Below, piece after piece: positions 33,257 through 41,751 of a stretch of DNA of 64,000 nt. The DNA is from Prevotella communis (lineage in GTDB: Bacteria > Bacteroidota > Bacteroidia > Bacteroidales > Bacteroidaceae). The stretch's first letter is position 1. Each line of letters begins with the position of its first letter. Where the stretch lies: contig NZ_CP091792.1 of the NCBI RefSeq assembly GCF_022024115.1, positions 744,001 to 808,000 of the forward strand, read 5' to 3'. Made by a program: the position numbers and the translations under genes. The notes under the pieces were generated by a model. That model was not told the DNA's origin. It ran no database searches and saw nothing but the letters and a program-made list of their open reading frames with translations.

Positions 33257-34918
33257 TTAATTCTTAACTTGATAGATCGTAGCCTTTCCACCTTTCACCT
33301 TGAGGGTGTTGTAGGGCTCTGACGGGAATACCAAGTTGGTCATAGCCATCTTGCCCTCTGCATCAAACACCTCGATGCTGCAGCGGTCGATGAAGATGCG
33401 CAGTTGTTTGACGGTGCCAAACGTTGGGGCTACCGTCACAGCAGGGAATGCCTCGCTGAAGCTGACGTCGCCACTCTTCACACGCTCCATCATAAACGTC
33501 TGCTGTTGGCCGTCGTATTTCATCGTCACCTTCTCGCCCTTGTTGTTGGAGAGTACTATCTCCGTCTGGCTCTTTGTGTCGATGAGAATCTCGCAGGCCT
33601 CGGTAGGATTCTTTATCTTTGCGCCACGCACGGCCAGCATCTCCTTGGAAGGTATTACGCTGACGTAAGTCTCTTCACCATGACGGAACAGTCCTAGGTC
33701 GCGGGGTATGGAGTTGGCTGAGCGGAACTGCTTGGTGGGTACCTGGTTGGCATACTGCCAGTTGGACATCCATGCCAGTACCGTGCGGCGGTTGTCGGGT
33801 GCATTGTAGAACGACACCGTAGCATAGTGGTCTTTGCCGTAGTCCAGCCACTTCGTCACCTTCGGCATCGACTCGCACGTGAACTTGTGACCATCGAACT
33901 GTCCTACGAAATATTGCGTAGCACTACCGCCAAAGGGGCCACCAGGATTGATGTTGCAGATGAGCACCCACTTGTTGTCTATCTTGAACAGGTCAGGACA
34001 CTCCCACACACCACTGTGGTTGCCATACTCTTTGCCAAACGACGACTCATACTTCCATGCCTTCAAGTCCTTTGACGAGTAGATGCGCATCTCCTGGCCT
34101 GCAGCCAGGATGAGGTTCCACATCTTGGCATCCTCGTTCCAGAATGCTTTGGGGTCGCGGAAGTCGGCAATGTCGCTGGTCGTCAGGATAGGATTGCCGC
34201 TATACTTCTTAAAGGTGCGGCCGCCATCCTTTGATACCGCCATGGATTGTGTTTGATGATGACCTGCAGAGGTGTAGAAAGCCACCACCTCGCTGCCGTT
34301 CGTTACACACGAGCCGCTGAAGATAGAACCTAACCAGTCGGCCTCGATAGCCAGTGGCTGAGCCTCCCAGTGTATTAAGTCCTTCGAGGTGCTGTGCCCC
34401 CATGTCATATTCTCCCACTGACTGCCGTAAGGATTATACTGGTAGTAGAGGTGCCACACACCGTCCTTGTAAAACATTCCGTTGGGATCGTTCATCCAAC
34501 CATAGAGAGGGGTGTGGTGGTAGACAGGACGGAAGTGCTCACGGTTCTGAGTGTCGAAAGTATTGGAGTACTTCATCTCTCGCCAGCAAGCAAACTCACC
34601 CACAGCGCCCTTCTGGCGGCGGTCTCCGTGGAATTCGATATCCAACAGACAAGCACCCTTCAGTTCGTAAGGCACATAATAGTCTACGCGGTCAACGGCC
34701 AGCTTCACGTTGAGGCGTTGTACCATATTATTATAGTTGTCTAACACGGCGATGGCTGCGATGTCTTCCGTTTCCTGTACAGGCAATAGCAGATAGCGGG
34801 AGCTTTGCTCCATTTTCAACATGGCGTGCTTGTCGCCCAGCACGATAGGCTTCACCTGTGCTCCAACCGTACAGGTTAGCATGACAGTCATCAGTGTCAG
34901 TAAAAATCTTTTCTTCAT
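33257..34918 (-). CDS. Glycoside hydrolase family 32, beta-fructosidase
   Basis: From the start MKKRFLLTLM (34918) the protein is 553 residues with a signal peptide (LTCTVGA-QVK); the longer frame is ruled out by the promoter at 34952-34959. An N-terminal beta domain of about 125 residues (DUF4980-like) precedes the five-bladed catalytic domain. GH32 motifs are all present: WMNDPNG (nucleophile D144), WGHSTSKDLIHWE, FSGS, DFRDPKAF and WECPDLF with the acid/base Glu. A C-terminal beta-sandwich ends FIDRCSIEVFDAEGKMAMTNLVFP. It releases fructose from levan, inulin or sucrose. It is first in the operon with the transporter and fructokinase. Confidence 0.95.
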   Translation of the reverse strand: MKKRFLLTLMTVMLTCTVGAQVKPIVLGDKHAMLKMEQSSRYLLLPVQETEDIAAIAVLDNYNNMVQRLNVKLAVDRVDYYVPYELKGACLLDIEFHGDRRQKGAVGEFACWREMKYSNTFDTQNREHFRPVYHHTPLYGWMNDPNGMFYKDGVWHLYYQYNPYGSQWENMTWGHSTSKDLIHWEAQPLAIEADWLGSIFSGSCVTNGSEVVAFYTSAGHHQTQSMAVSKDGGRTFKKYSGNPILTTSDIADFRDPKAFWNEDAKMWNLILAAGQEMRIYSSKDLKAWKYESSFGKEYGNHSGVWECPDLFKIDNKWVLICNINPGGPFGGSATQYFVGQFDGHKFTCESMPKVTKWLDYGKDHYATVSFYNAPDNRRTVLAWMSNWQYANQVPTKQFRSANSIPRDLGLFRHGEETYVSVIPSKEMLAVRGAKIKNPTEACEILIDTKSQTEIVLSNNKGEKVTMKYDGQQQTFMMERVKSGDVSFSEAFPAVTVAPTFGTVKQLRIFIDRCSIEVFDAEGKMAMTNLVFPSEPYNTLKVKGGKATIYQVKN

Positions 34919-34951
34919 TGTCGTTTGATGTTTTAGTGTAGAAATCTGTTG

Positions 34952-34959
34952 CAAATATA
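34952..34959 (-). promoter_or_regulatory. Promoter of the GH32-transporter-fructokinase operon
   Basis: TATATTTG on the minus strand, 34 bases before the GH32 start codon. Confidence 0.7.
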
Positions 34960-35010
34960 CATGATTTCTCTTTTTGCTCCTATAAATTATGATACAAAAG
35001 CTAATAAAAA

Positions 35011-35046
35011 ACGTTCATTGCAACAAAAAAGACAGACAATGAACGT
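35011..35046. promoter_or_regulatory. Candidate operator between the two fructan arms
   Basis: A perfect 10-bp inverted repeat, ACGTTCATTG (35011-35020) and CAATGAACGT (35037-35046), with a 16-bp spacer. It lies between the two divergent promoters and shares the core CGTTCATT with the repeat in front of susC. Confidence 0.7.
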
Positions 35047-35064
35047 ATTTTCTATTTTTTTTCG

Positions 35065-35072
35065 TATTTTTG
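35065..35072 (+). promoter_or_regulatory. Promoter of the fructan regulator gene
   Basis: TATTTTTG on the plus strand, 30 bases before the regulator start. The right half of the inverted repeat at 35037-35046 covers its expected upstream element. Confidence 0.65.
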
Positions 35073-35101
35073 CCAACAAAACCTGTTAATACAATTCTAA
35101 A

Positions 35102-36649
35102 ATGATGCATAAACAACTTTTGGGGGCTTTGCTGTTGGCGTTGCTACTGACTATATTAGGATGTGCCAACCCTAAACCTCATTATATAATAGGTGTATCT
35201 CAGTGTTCGGCAGATATCTGGCGTGAGAAGCAGAATGCCGAGCTGCGTATGGGAGCCTATTGTCAGGAAAATGTAGAGCTGCGTTTTGCTGCAGCCCACG
35301 ATAGCGACGAGCGGCAGGTACAACAGATAGACTCGCTGGTGGACAGCGGCATTGACCTGCTGATTGTTGCTCCCAACCAGCTGAAAACCATCTCGTCAGC
35401 CATCGACCGCGCCTACGATAAGGGCATTCCTGTTATTGTCTTTGAACGAAAGACCAATTCACAGAAATATACGTCATTCATCAGTGCCGACAACTACGAG
35501 ATGGGGCGCATCATGGGTGAATACATCGCCAGTCGACTGCATGGCAAAGGACGTGTCATGGAAATCATGGGACTCAAGGGCTCGTCACCAGCCATCGAGC
35601 GCCACAACGGTTTCGCTGATGCCCTGAAGAATTACCCAGACATCACTGTCGTTGCAACCCTGCAAGGCGACTGGACAGAGGAGAGTGCCGTCAAGGCCGT
35701 GAAAGCCTATCCTGGCAATCTGGACCATATCGACTTTGTCTTTGGGCAGAACGACCGCATGGCCATGGGTGCCCGTCGTGCCTTGCAAGAAAGCCAACAG
35801 CTATCAGCTGACAGCCATCAGCCACTCTACTGCGGCATTGACGGTCTGCCTGGTGAAGATGGCGGCATCCGTCTGGTACGCGACAGCATCCTGGATGCTT
35901 CCTATGTCTATCCTACCCATGGTGACAAAATCATAGAGTTGGCTATCAACATCCTTGAAGGCAAACCCTACGAGAAGGAAACTCTTCTGCAGTCAGCACT
36001 GGTTACTCGCGACAATGCTAAGGTGCTGTTGATGCAAAACGAAGAGATAATGCACCAGGCTGAGTATCTCGACCAGTTGCATAGCAGGGCAGACACCTAT
36101 CTGAAAGAGTTAGCTACGCAGCATGTCGTCAACTGGATGTCGATGGGTGTCATTCTGCTCTTGGTGGTAACCATCGTGTTGTTCTATCTGTATCATCTCC
36201 GTAACGTGAAGTTACAGCAAGAGCGTGTTGTCAGTACCCTGTGGAATATGGAGATAGAGCCAGCACCTGTTGCTGACGAAACAAAGGAGCATACAGCAGA
36301 CAGCTCGGCAGACGAGAATCCATCCGTCGTTGCCGAAAGTGCCTTCCTGGCACGGTTCCGCGAGGTCGTTGAGGCTCGCATGGAAGATAGCGAGGTCAGT
36401 GTCGACGACCTGGCAGCAGAGATGAGCCTCAGTCGTGTACAGCTCTATCGTAAGATTAAGGCGATAACCGGTTCCTCACCCGTAGAACTGCTGCGCACCA
36501 CGCGCTTGAAGCGCGCCTATCAGATGCTGCTCACCACCGACAAGAGTGTCAGCGAGGTGGCATACGCTGTAGGATTCACTGCCCCCAGCTACTTCTCCAA
36601 ATGTTTCAAAGAGGAGTACGGCATGGTGCCTGGCGACATCCGGAAATAG
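35102..36649 (+). CDS. Membrane-spanning sugar-binding/AraC regulator
   Basis: The 515-residue protein joins three parts. A signal or lipoprotein-like start (LLLTILGC, Cys21) leads into a periplasmic-binding-protein domain of the ribose/LacI type (residues about 30-320: YIIGVSQCSADIWREKQ, DLLIVAPNQLKTISSAIDRAYDKGIPVIVFER, GQNDRMAMGARRAL). One membrane helix follows (about 345-366, GVILLLVVTIVLFYLY). A cytoplasmic AraC-type HTH pair ends it (about 418-515: VSVDDLAAEMSLSRVQLYRKIK and VSEVAYAVGFTAPSYFSKCFKEEYG). There is no histidine kinase part, unlike hybrid two-component systems. It probably senses fructose or a fructo-oligosaccharide in the periplasm and switches on the locus. Confidence 0.88.
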   Translation: MMHKQLLGALLLALLLTILGCANPKPHYIIGVSQCSADIWREKQNAELRMGAYCQENVELRFAAAHDSDERQVQQIDSLVDSGIDLLIVAPNQLKTISSAIDRAYDKGIPVIVFERKTNSQKYTSFISADNYEMGRIMGEYIASRLHGKGRVMEIMGLKGSSPAIERHNGFADALKNYPDITVVATLQGDWTEESAVKAVKAYPGNLDHIDFVFGQNDRMAMGARRALQESQQLSADSHQPLYCGIDGLPGEDGGIRLVRDSILDASYVYPTHGDKIIELAINILEGKPYEKETLLQSALVTRDNAKVLLMQNEEIMHQAEYLDQLHSRADTYLKELATQHVVNWMSMGVILLLVVTIVLFYLYHLRNVKLQQERVVSTLWNMEIEPAPVADETKEHTADSSADENPSVVAESAFLARFREVVEARMEDSEVSVDDLAAEMSLSRVQLYRKIKAITGSSPVELLRTTRLKRAYQMLLTTDKSVSEVAYAVGFTAPSYFSKCFKEEYGMVPGDIRK

Positions 36650-36679
36650 CACGGAAATATTTGTAATACTAAGATTATT

Positions 36680-36734
36680 CGTTCATTCCATTGTAATTTT
36701 GTTACATTGCAACAATTTTTGAATGGGATGAACG
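36680..36734. promoter_or_regulatory. Candidate operator upstream of susC (fructan)
   Basis: An inverted repeat, CGTTCATTCCATT (36680-36692) and AATGGGATGAACG (36722-36734), one mismatch in 13, with the core CGTTCATT seen also at 35011. It lies 32-86 bases upstream of the promoter -7 element, the usual place for an AraC-type activator. Confidence 0.68.
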
Positions 36735-36765
36735 ATATTTTTCATACCAATAACTATATCATTAC

Positions 36766-36773
36766 TACTTTTG
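36766..36773 (+). promoter_or_regulatory. Promoter of the fructan susC operon
   Basis: TACTTTTG on the plus strand, 45 bases before the ATG at 36818. It excludes the in-frame ATG at 36707 as the real start. Confidence 0.7.
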
Positions 36774-36817
36774 CGTCAGAATCTAAAACGAGAGTATTAA
36801 CTAAAAACGTAAAGCAA

Positions 36818-39800
36818 ATGAAACAATCGAAACGAGTGTTTTTGAGTTTCCTGACTCTGATGCTGAGTACTTTAATGTACGCGCAAACAGAGATTACGGG
36901 AACGGTGATCGATGATTTCGGCGACGGAGTTATCGGAGCTACGGTGAAGGAGAAAGGCACGGCCAATGGCACGGTGACCGACTTAGTCGGTAACTTCAAG
37001 ATTAAAGTCAAGGCGGGTGCTATCCTTTCCATCTCTTATGTCGGCTACCAGACGCAGGATGTTCCTGCGCAGAACGGTATGAAGGTGCAATTGCAACCCG
37101 ATGACAAAGTGCTGCAGGAGGTGGTGGTGACGGGTTATACCACCCAGCGCAAGGCTGATCTGACAGGTGCCATCTCAACGGTGAGTATTGACGAGATAGC
37201 CAAGCAGAATGAAAATAACCCGATGAAGGCTCTGCAAGGTCGTGTACCGGGCATGAACATCTCTGCCGATGGTAATCCATCAGGAGCTGCCACGGTACGT
37301 ATCCGTGGTTTGGGTACGTTGAACAACAATGATCCTTTATATATTATAGATGGTGTGCCCACCAAGTCGGGCATGCACGAGCTGAACGGCAATGATATCG
37401 AGTCTATTCAGGTTCTGAAGGATGCCGCTTCGGCTTCTATCTATGGTTCGCGTGCTGCCAATGGTGTGATTATCATCACGACCAAGCGCGGCAAGGAAGG
37501 AAAGGTGAGAGTAGATTTTGACGGTAGTGTCGCTGCTTCTTTCTACGCTCATAAGATTGAGACCCTCAATGCCCGCCAGTTTGGTCAGGCACTTTGGCAG
37601 GCAAACATCAACGATGGCAAGAATCCCAATAATAATATTGTGGGCTATAACTTTGACTGGGGATACGATCAGAACGGTCATCCGCAGCTCTATGGCGTGA
37701 CCATGGACAACTATCTGGACGCCAACGGCACAGTGCACGCTGGCGACACCGACTGGTTTGACGAGGTCACTCGCACAGGCATCGTTCAGCAGTACAACCT
37801 CTCTGTGAGCAGTGGTTCGGAGAAGGGTAGCTCGTTCTTCTCTATGGGCTATTACGATAATAAAGGTACGATCAAAGAGTCAGAGTTCAGTCGTCTGTCG
37901 GCACGTGCCAATACCGAATATAAGTTGCTGGATGGCATTGTAACGATTGGTGAGAACTTTACCCTGAACCGCACCAAGGGAACCGATGCTCCTGGCGATA
38001 TTCTCAGAAACGCCTTGCAGTTCAGTCCCAATTTCCCCATCTACGCCGAAAATGGTGAGTACGCTCAGCCCGTGGAAGCATTCCCAGAGCGTGAGAATCC
38101 CCTGAGTATGCTTTCAAGAACGAAAGACAACGAATATACGATGTGGCGTATCTTTGGTGATGCCCACATCAGCATTACGCCGTTTAAGAACTTCATGATT
38201 CGTTCTACCGTCGGCTTGGACTACAGTCAGAAGCAACAGCGCAATTTCCAGTATCCCGTGGCTAATGGTAAGATTGCCAACTCCGAGACCGCTGCTGAGA
38301 TGCGTCAGGAGCATGCCCAGCGCTGGATGTGGAATGCCATTGCTACTTATAATTTGGAGATTGGCAAGCATCGTGCAGACGCAATGATTGGTACAGAGTT
38401 GAACCGCACGGACGACAACTGGAGTAATGCCCGTCGCTATGGCATGGCAGTACTCACTACCGATTATATGTGGCCCACAGCAGGCTCTGGTCGTCAGGTG
38501 GCCGAAGGCTCAGGTGGTGGCTTCTCGCTGGTTTCTTTCTTCGGAAAAGCCAACTATACCTATAATGATACTTACATGGCATCTTTCACCTTGCGTCGCG
38601 ATGGTTCAAGCCGTTTTGGTAAGAACAACCGATACGGTACCTTCCCCTCTGCATCAGCTGGTTGGCGTATCACTCAGGAGAAATTCATGGAAGGCACCAG
38701 AAGTTGGCTCGATGATTTGAAGGTACGTTATTCTTGGGGTATGACTGGTAACCAGGAAATCTCGAATACAGCCCGGTTCACCATGTATGCACCCGTCGTT
38801 ACCACCGAGTTGTGGAATGGTGAGGCCCCTGCCGGCACCGTTTACGACATCACCGGAAGCAATGGTGGCACCAACCTCCCCAGTGGCTATATCCGCAAGC
38901 AGATTGGCAACGAGGATATCAAGTGGGAAACCACCACGCAGCATAACATCGGTTTGGACTTTGCATTGAAAGGTAATGAGATTTACGGTTCGTTTGATTG
39001 GTTCAATAAGAAAACGACAGACATCCTCGTCGAGATGAAAGGACTTGGCACACAGGGTGAAGGTTCTTCGCAGTGGATCAATGCCGGCGAGGTGAAGAAC
39101 GTAGGTTGGGAGTTCTCGTTGGGCTATCGTCATAAACAGGCCAACGGCTTCTCTTGGGACATCACCGGAAACATCAGTAAGTACACCAACGAAGTAACGA
39201 AACTGCCAGAGACCGTCGCTGCTGCCGGTACCTACGGTGGCAATGGCGTGTTCAGCATCATCGGTCACCCCATGTATTCAGAGGTTGGCTATGTGGCAGA
39301 CGGTTTGTTCCGCACGCAGGAAGAAATCAATAACCACGCCTCTCAGGAGGCTGCCGGACTGGGCCGTATTCGCTATCTCGATGTGGTTAAGGACGGCACT
39401 ATCAACGAGAGCGACCAGGCATGGATCTACGACCCCACACCCGACTTTACCTGGGGTCTGAACATCTATCTGCAGTATAAGGATTGGGACCTGTCCATGT
39501 TCTGGCAGGGCGTTCAGGGCGTTGATGTCAACTGCTACGACTATAAGACCCAGACCGATTTCTGGACCAATACTTATGATAAGGTGAACCTTCCCTATTT
39601 GAATAAGGGCACCCGAGTACTTGACGCATGGAGCCCTGCCAATCCTGGTAGCGATATCCCTGCGCTGAGCACCAGAGATGTTGCCAACGAAGGCCGTCTG
39701 TCTTCATATTACATAGAGGATGGCTCATTTGCTAAGCTTCGTACCATTCAGCTGGGCTACAACCTGCCCAAGTCTCTTGTCAACAAGTTGAAGATGGAAC

Positions 39801-39937
39801 GTGTACGTCTTTATGCTTCAGCCCAGAACCTGCTGACCATCAAGAGCAGCAAGTTCACGGGTGTCGATCCTGAGAATCCTGGCTTCGGCTATCCAATCCC
39901 TCTCAACCTCACATTCGGCATGAATGTATCGTTTTAA
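36818..39937 (+). CDS. SusC-type TonB-dependent receptor (fructan)
   Basis: From MKQSKRVFLSF the protein is 1039 residues. After the signal peptide (STLMYA-QTE) comes a carboxypeptidase-regulatory-like domain (ITGTVIDDFGDGVIGATV, YVGYQTQDV; residues about 25-100). A TonB box-like LQEVVVTGYTTQR follows, then the plug (GRVPGMNISADG, VRIRGLGTLNNNDPLYIIDGVP, SIQVLKDAASASIYGSRAANGVIIITTK in pieces), and a 22-strand-type barrel ending LNLTFGMNVSF. It imports oligosaccharides together with the SusD partner encoded 30 bases downstream. The fructan assignment comes from the flanking GH32 enzymes and fructokinase. It has its own promoter and operator-like repeat. Confidence 0.95.
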   Translation: MKQSKRVFLSFLTLMLSTLMYAQTEITGTVIDDFGDGVIGATVKEKGTANGTVTDLVGNFKIKVKAGAILSISYVGYQTQDVPAQNGMKVQLQPDDKVLQEVVVTGYTTQRKADLTGAISTVSIDEIAKQNENNPMKALQGRVPGMNISADGNPSGAATVRIRGLGTLNNNDPLYIIDGVPTKSGMHELNGNDIESIQVLKDAASASIYGSRAANGVIIITTKRGKEGKVRVDFDGSVAASFYAHKIETLNARQFGQALWQANINDGKNPNNNIVGYNFDWGYDQNGHPQLYGVTMDNYLDANGTVHAGDTDWFDEVTRTGIVQQYNLSVSSGSEKGSSFFSMGYYDNKGTIKESEFSRLSARANTEYKLLDGIVTIGENFTLNRTKGTDAPGDILRNALQFSPNFPIYAENGEYAQPVEAFPERENPLSMLSRTKDNEYTMWRIFGDAHISITPFKNFMIRSTVGLDYSQKQQRNFQYPVANGKIANSETAAEMRQEHAQRWMWNAIATYNLEIGKHRADAMIGTELNRTDDNWSNARRYGMAVLTTDYMWPTAGSGRQVAEGSGGGFSLVSFFGKANYTYNDTYMASFTLRRDGSSRFGKNNRYGTFPSASAGWRITQEKFMEGTRSWLDDLKVRYSWGMTGNQEISNTARFTMYAPVVTTELWNGEAPAGTVYDITGSNGGTNLPSGYIRKQIGNEDIKWETTTQHNIGLDFALKGNEIYGSFDWFNKKTTDILVEMKGLGTQGEGSSQWINAGEVKNVGWEFSLGYRHKQANGFSWDITGNISKYTNEVTKLPETVAAAGTYGGNGVFSIIGHPMYSEVGYVADGLFRTQEEINNHASQEAAGLGRIRYLDVVKDGTINESDQAWIYDPTPDFTWGLNIYLQYKDWDLSMFWQGVQGVDVNCYDYKTQTDFWTNTYDKVNLPYLNKGTRVLDAWSPANPGSDIPALSTRDVANEGRLSSYYIEDGSFAKLRTIQLGYNLPKSLVNKLKMERVRLYASAQNLLTIKSSKFTGVDPENPGFGYPIPLNLTFGMNVSF

Positions 39938-39967
39938 TTGATAACAGACAATCGAAATATGATAATT

Positions 39968-41728
39968 ATGAAGACTATATATAAAGCATTTTTCGCATGT
40001 TGTGCGCTTGGTGGTTTAACTTCTTGCTCTGACTTCCTCGACGACCAACTGCCACAGGCTACACTGACCGAGGAACAAGCAAAGGATCCTGCTAACGCAG
40101 ACAACATCCTTACCTCTGCATATGCCGGACTGGTAACCATCGAGGATATGAACGCCTCGTTCTCCTTGTGGAACTACGACACGCGCTCGGACGATGCATA
40201 TGTTGGTGGTGCCGACCATTCTGATGGTACTCCTTTCCATAACCTGGAGCTATGTACCGGTGTGATGACCACCGACTGGAACTTCAGTTCCATCTGGACC
40301 AGACTCTATAAGTATTTGTCGCGCGTTAATCTTTGTCTTAATGTGCTGTCGAATGGCAATCAGGACGATGCAGCCGTTCAGGAGCGCATAGCAGAGATGC
40401 GCTTCCTGCGTGCCTACGGTCACTTCCAGCTGAAGCGCTTGTTCAAGAAGATTCCTTTTGTCAACAAGCCTAATCTGGGGGAAGAAGATATTAAGAATAT
40501 CTCAAATACCGAATACACCAACGACGAAGGTTGGATGCAGATCATCGAGGACTTGAACTACGCCTACGAGCATCTGCCTCAGACGCAGGCCGACAAAGGT
40601 CGCCCCAACAAGTCTGCTGCCGCTGCCTTCCTCGCCAAGGCTTATCTCTACAAGGCCTACCGCCAGGACGATGCCAACAGCAATCAGGTAACCAGCATCA
40701 ATGAGGACGACCTGAAGAAAGTGGTGGAATACACCGAGCTCACCCTGTATCGTGGCTACGACCTTGAGGGCGACCTGCACAACAACTTCCGTCCTGAAGA
40801 AGCCTACGAGAATGGCAAGGAGAGCATCTGGGCCATTCAGTATTCAAAGAACGACGGTACGAACTACGGTAACCTGAACTTCTCAAACCGTCTGATTCCA
40901 CCTGAGCTTGAAGGTATCCTGGGCGGTTGCGACTTCTACAAGCCCTCACACAATTTGGTGAATGCCTACAAGACCGACTTCGAGGGCCATCCCATGTTTG
41001 ATGAGGCTAATGCCACAGACTATGCTGTGCTTGTAGGCAAGACCGTCGGCAACAGCCAGACTGTTGATCCACGACTCTTTATCACCGTGGGCATGCCCGG
41101 TACACAGTTTATGTTCAATCCCAGTCCCAAACTTACCATTGGTGAGGGCAAGCCTTGGAGTCGTTCTAATGGCAACTATGGCAATTTCATCTCCCTCAAG
41201 CAGTGCGTTGACCCCGACCTGACAGATAAGTACATCTTCAATGCAGACAACCAGTGGGCCACATCAATGAACCGCATCGTGTTCCGCTATGCCGACGTGC
41301 TGCTGATGCGTGCAGAGGCACTGGCACAACTGAACCGGACTGGCGAGGCTATTCAGCTGGTGAACAAACTGCGCAATCGCGCCAAGAGCATGCAGTCAAG
41401 CAGTGTTGTGGCCAACTATCCCAGTACGCTGAACGTACGTTACAATGTGAAGCCCTACGAAGGCACTTACGACAAAGCCAAGACATTGAGTATTGTCAAG
41501 ATGGAACGTCGTCTGGAACTGGCTATGGAGTGCGAGCGCTTCTTCGACTTAGTGCGTTGGGGCGAAGCAGCCAGCGTGATCAATAACTTCTATGCCACCG
41601 AGAGCAAAAGTGCCAAATTCCTTGAAGGTGCACAATTCGTGGCCGACAAGAACGAATACCTGCCTGTGCCTCACGAGCAGATGGCTGCCTCTAATGGAAA
41701 GTACACTCAGAACTGTGGTAATTGGTAA
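39968..41728 (+). CDS. SusD-type surface glycan-binding lipoprotein (fructan)
   Basis: From MKTIYKAFFACC the protein is 586 residues with a lipoprotein signal (GGLTSC then SDFLDDQ). It shows the RagB/SusD features: a helical start with AYAGLVTIEDMNASF, a TPR-like segment EMRFLRAYGHFQLKRLFKKIPFV, and the C-terminal block MNRIVFRYADVLLMRAEALAQ ... VKMERRLELAMECERFFDLVRWG, ending EYLPVPHEQMAAS. It forms the lid of the SusC transporter. Earlier in-frame starts at 39938 (TTG) and 39959 are possible, but the signal peptide is best from 39968. Confidence 0.95.
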   Translation: MKTIYKAFFACCALGGLTSCSDFLDDQLPQATLTEEQAKDPANADNILTSAYAGLVTIEDMNASFSLWNYDTRSDDAYVGGADHSDGTPFHNLELCTGVMTTDWNFSSIWTRLYKYLSRVNLCLNVLSNGNQDDAAVQERIAEMRFLRAYGHFQLKRLFKKIPFVNKPNLGEEDIKNISNTEYTNDEGWMQIIEDLNYAYEHLPQTQADKGRPNKSAAAAFLAKAYLYKAYRQDDANSNQVTSINEDDLKKVVEYTELTLYRGYDLEGDLHNNFRPEEAYENGKESIWAIQYSKNDGTNYGNLNFSNRLIPPELEGILGGCDFYKPSHNLVNAYKTDFEGHPMFDEANATDYAVLVGKTVGNSQTVDPRLFITVGMPGTQFMFNPSPKLTIGEGKPWSRSNGNYGNFISLKQCVDPDLTDKYIFNADNQWATSMNRIVFRYADVLLMRAEALAQLNRTGEAIQLVNKLRNRAKSMQSSSVVANYPSTLNVRYNVKPYEGTYDKAKTLSIVKMERRLELAMECERFFDLVRWGEAASVINNFYATESKSAKFLEGAQFVADKNEYLPVPHEQMAASNGKYTQNCGNW

Positions 41729-41751
41729 TAAGAACATTTAAACTCAATATT

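Noticed and set aside
36707..36817. Upstream in-frame ATG for the fructan susC
   Set aside because: It lies before the promoter element at 36766 and would put a non-signal segment before a good signal peptide starting at 36818.
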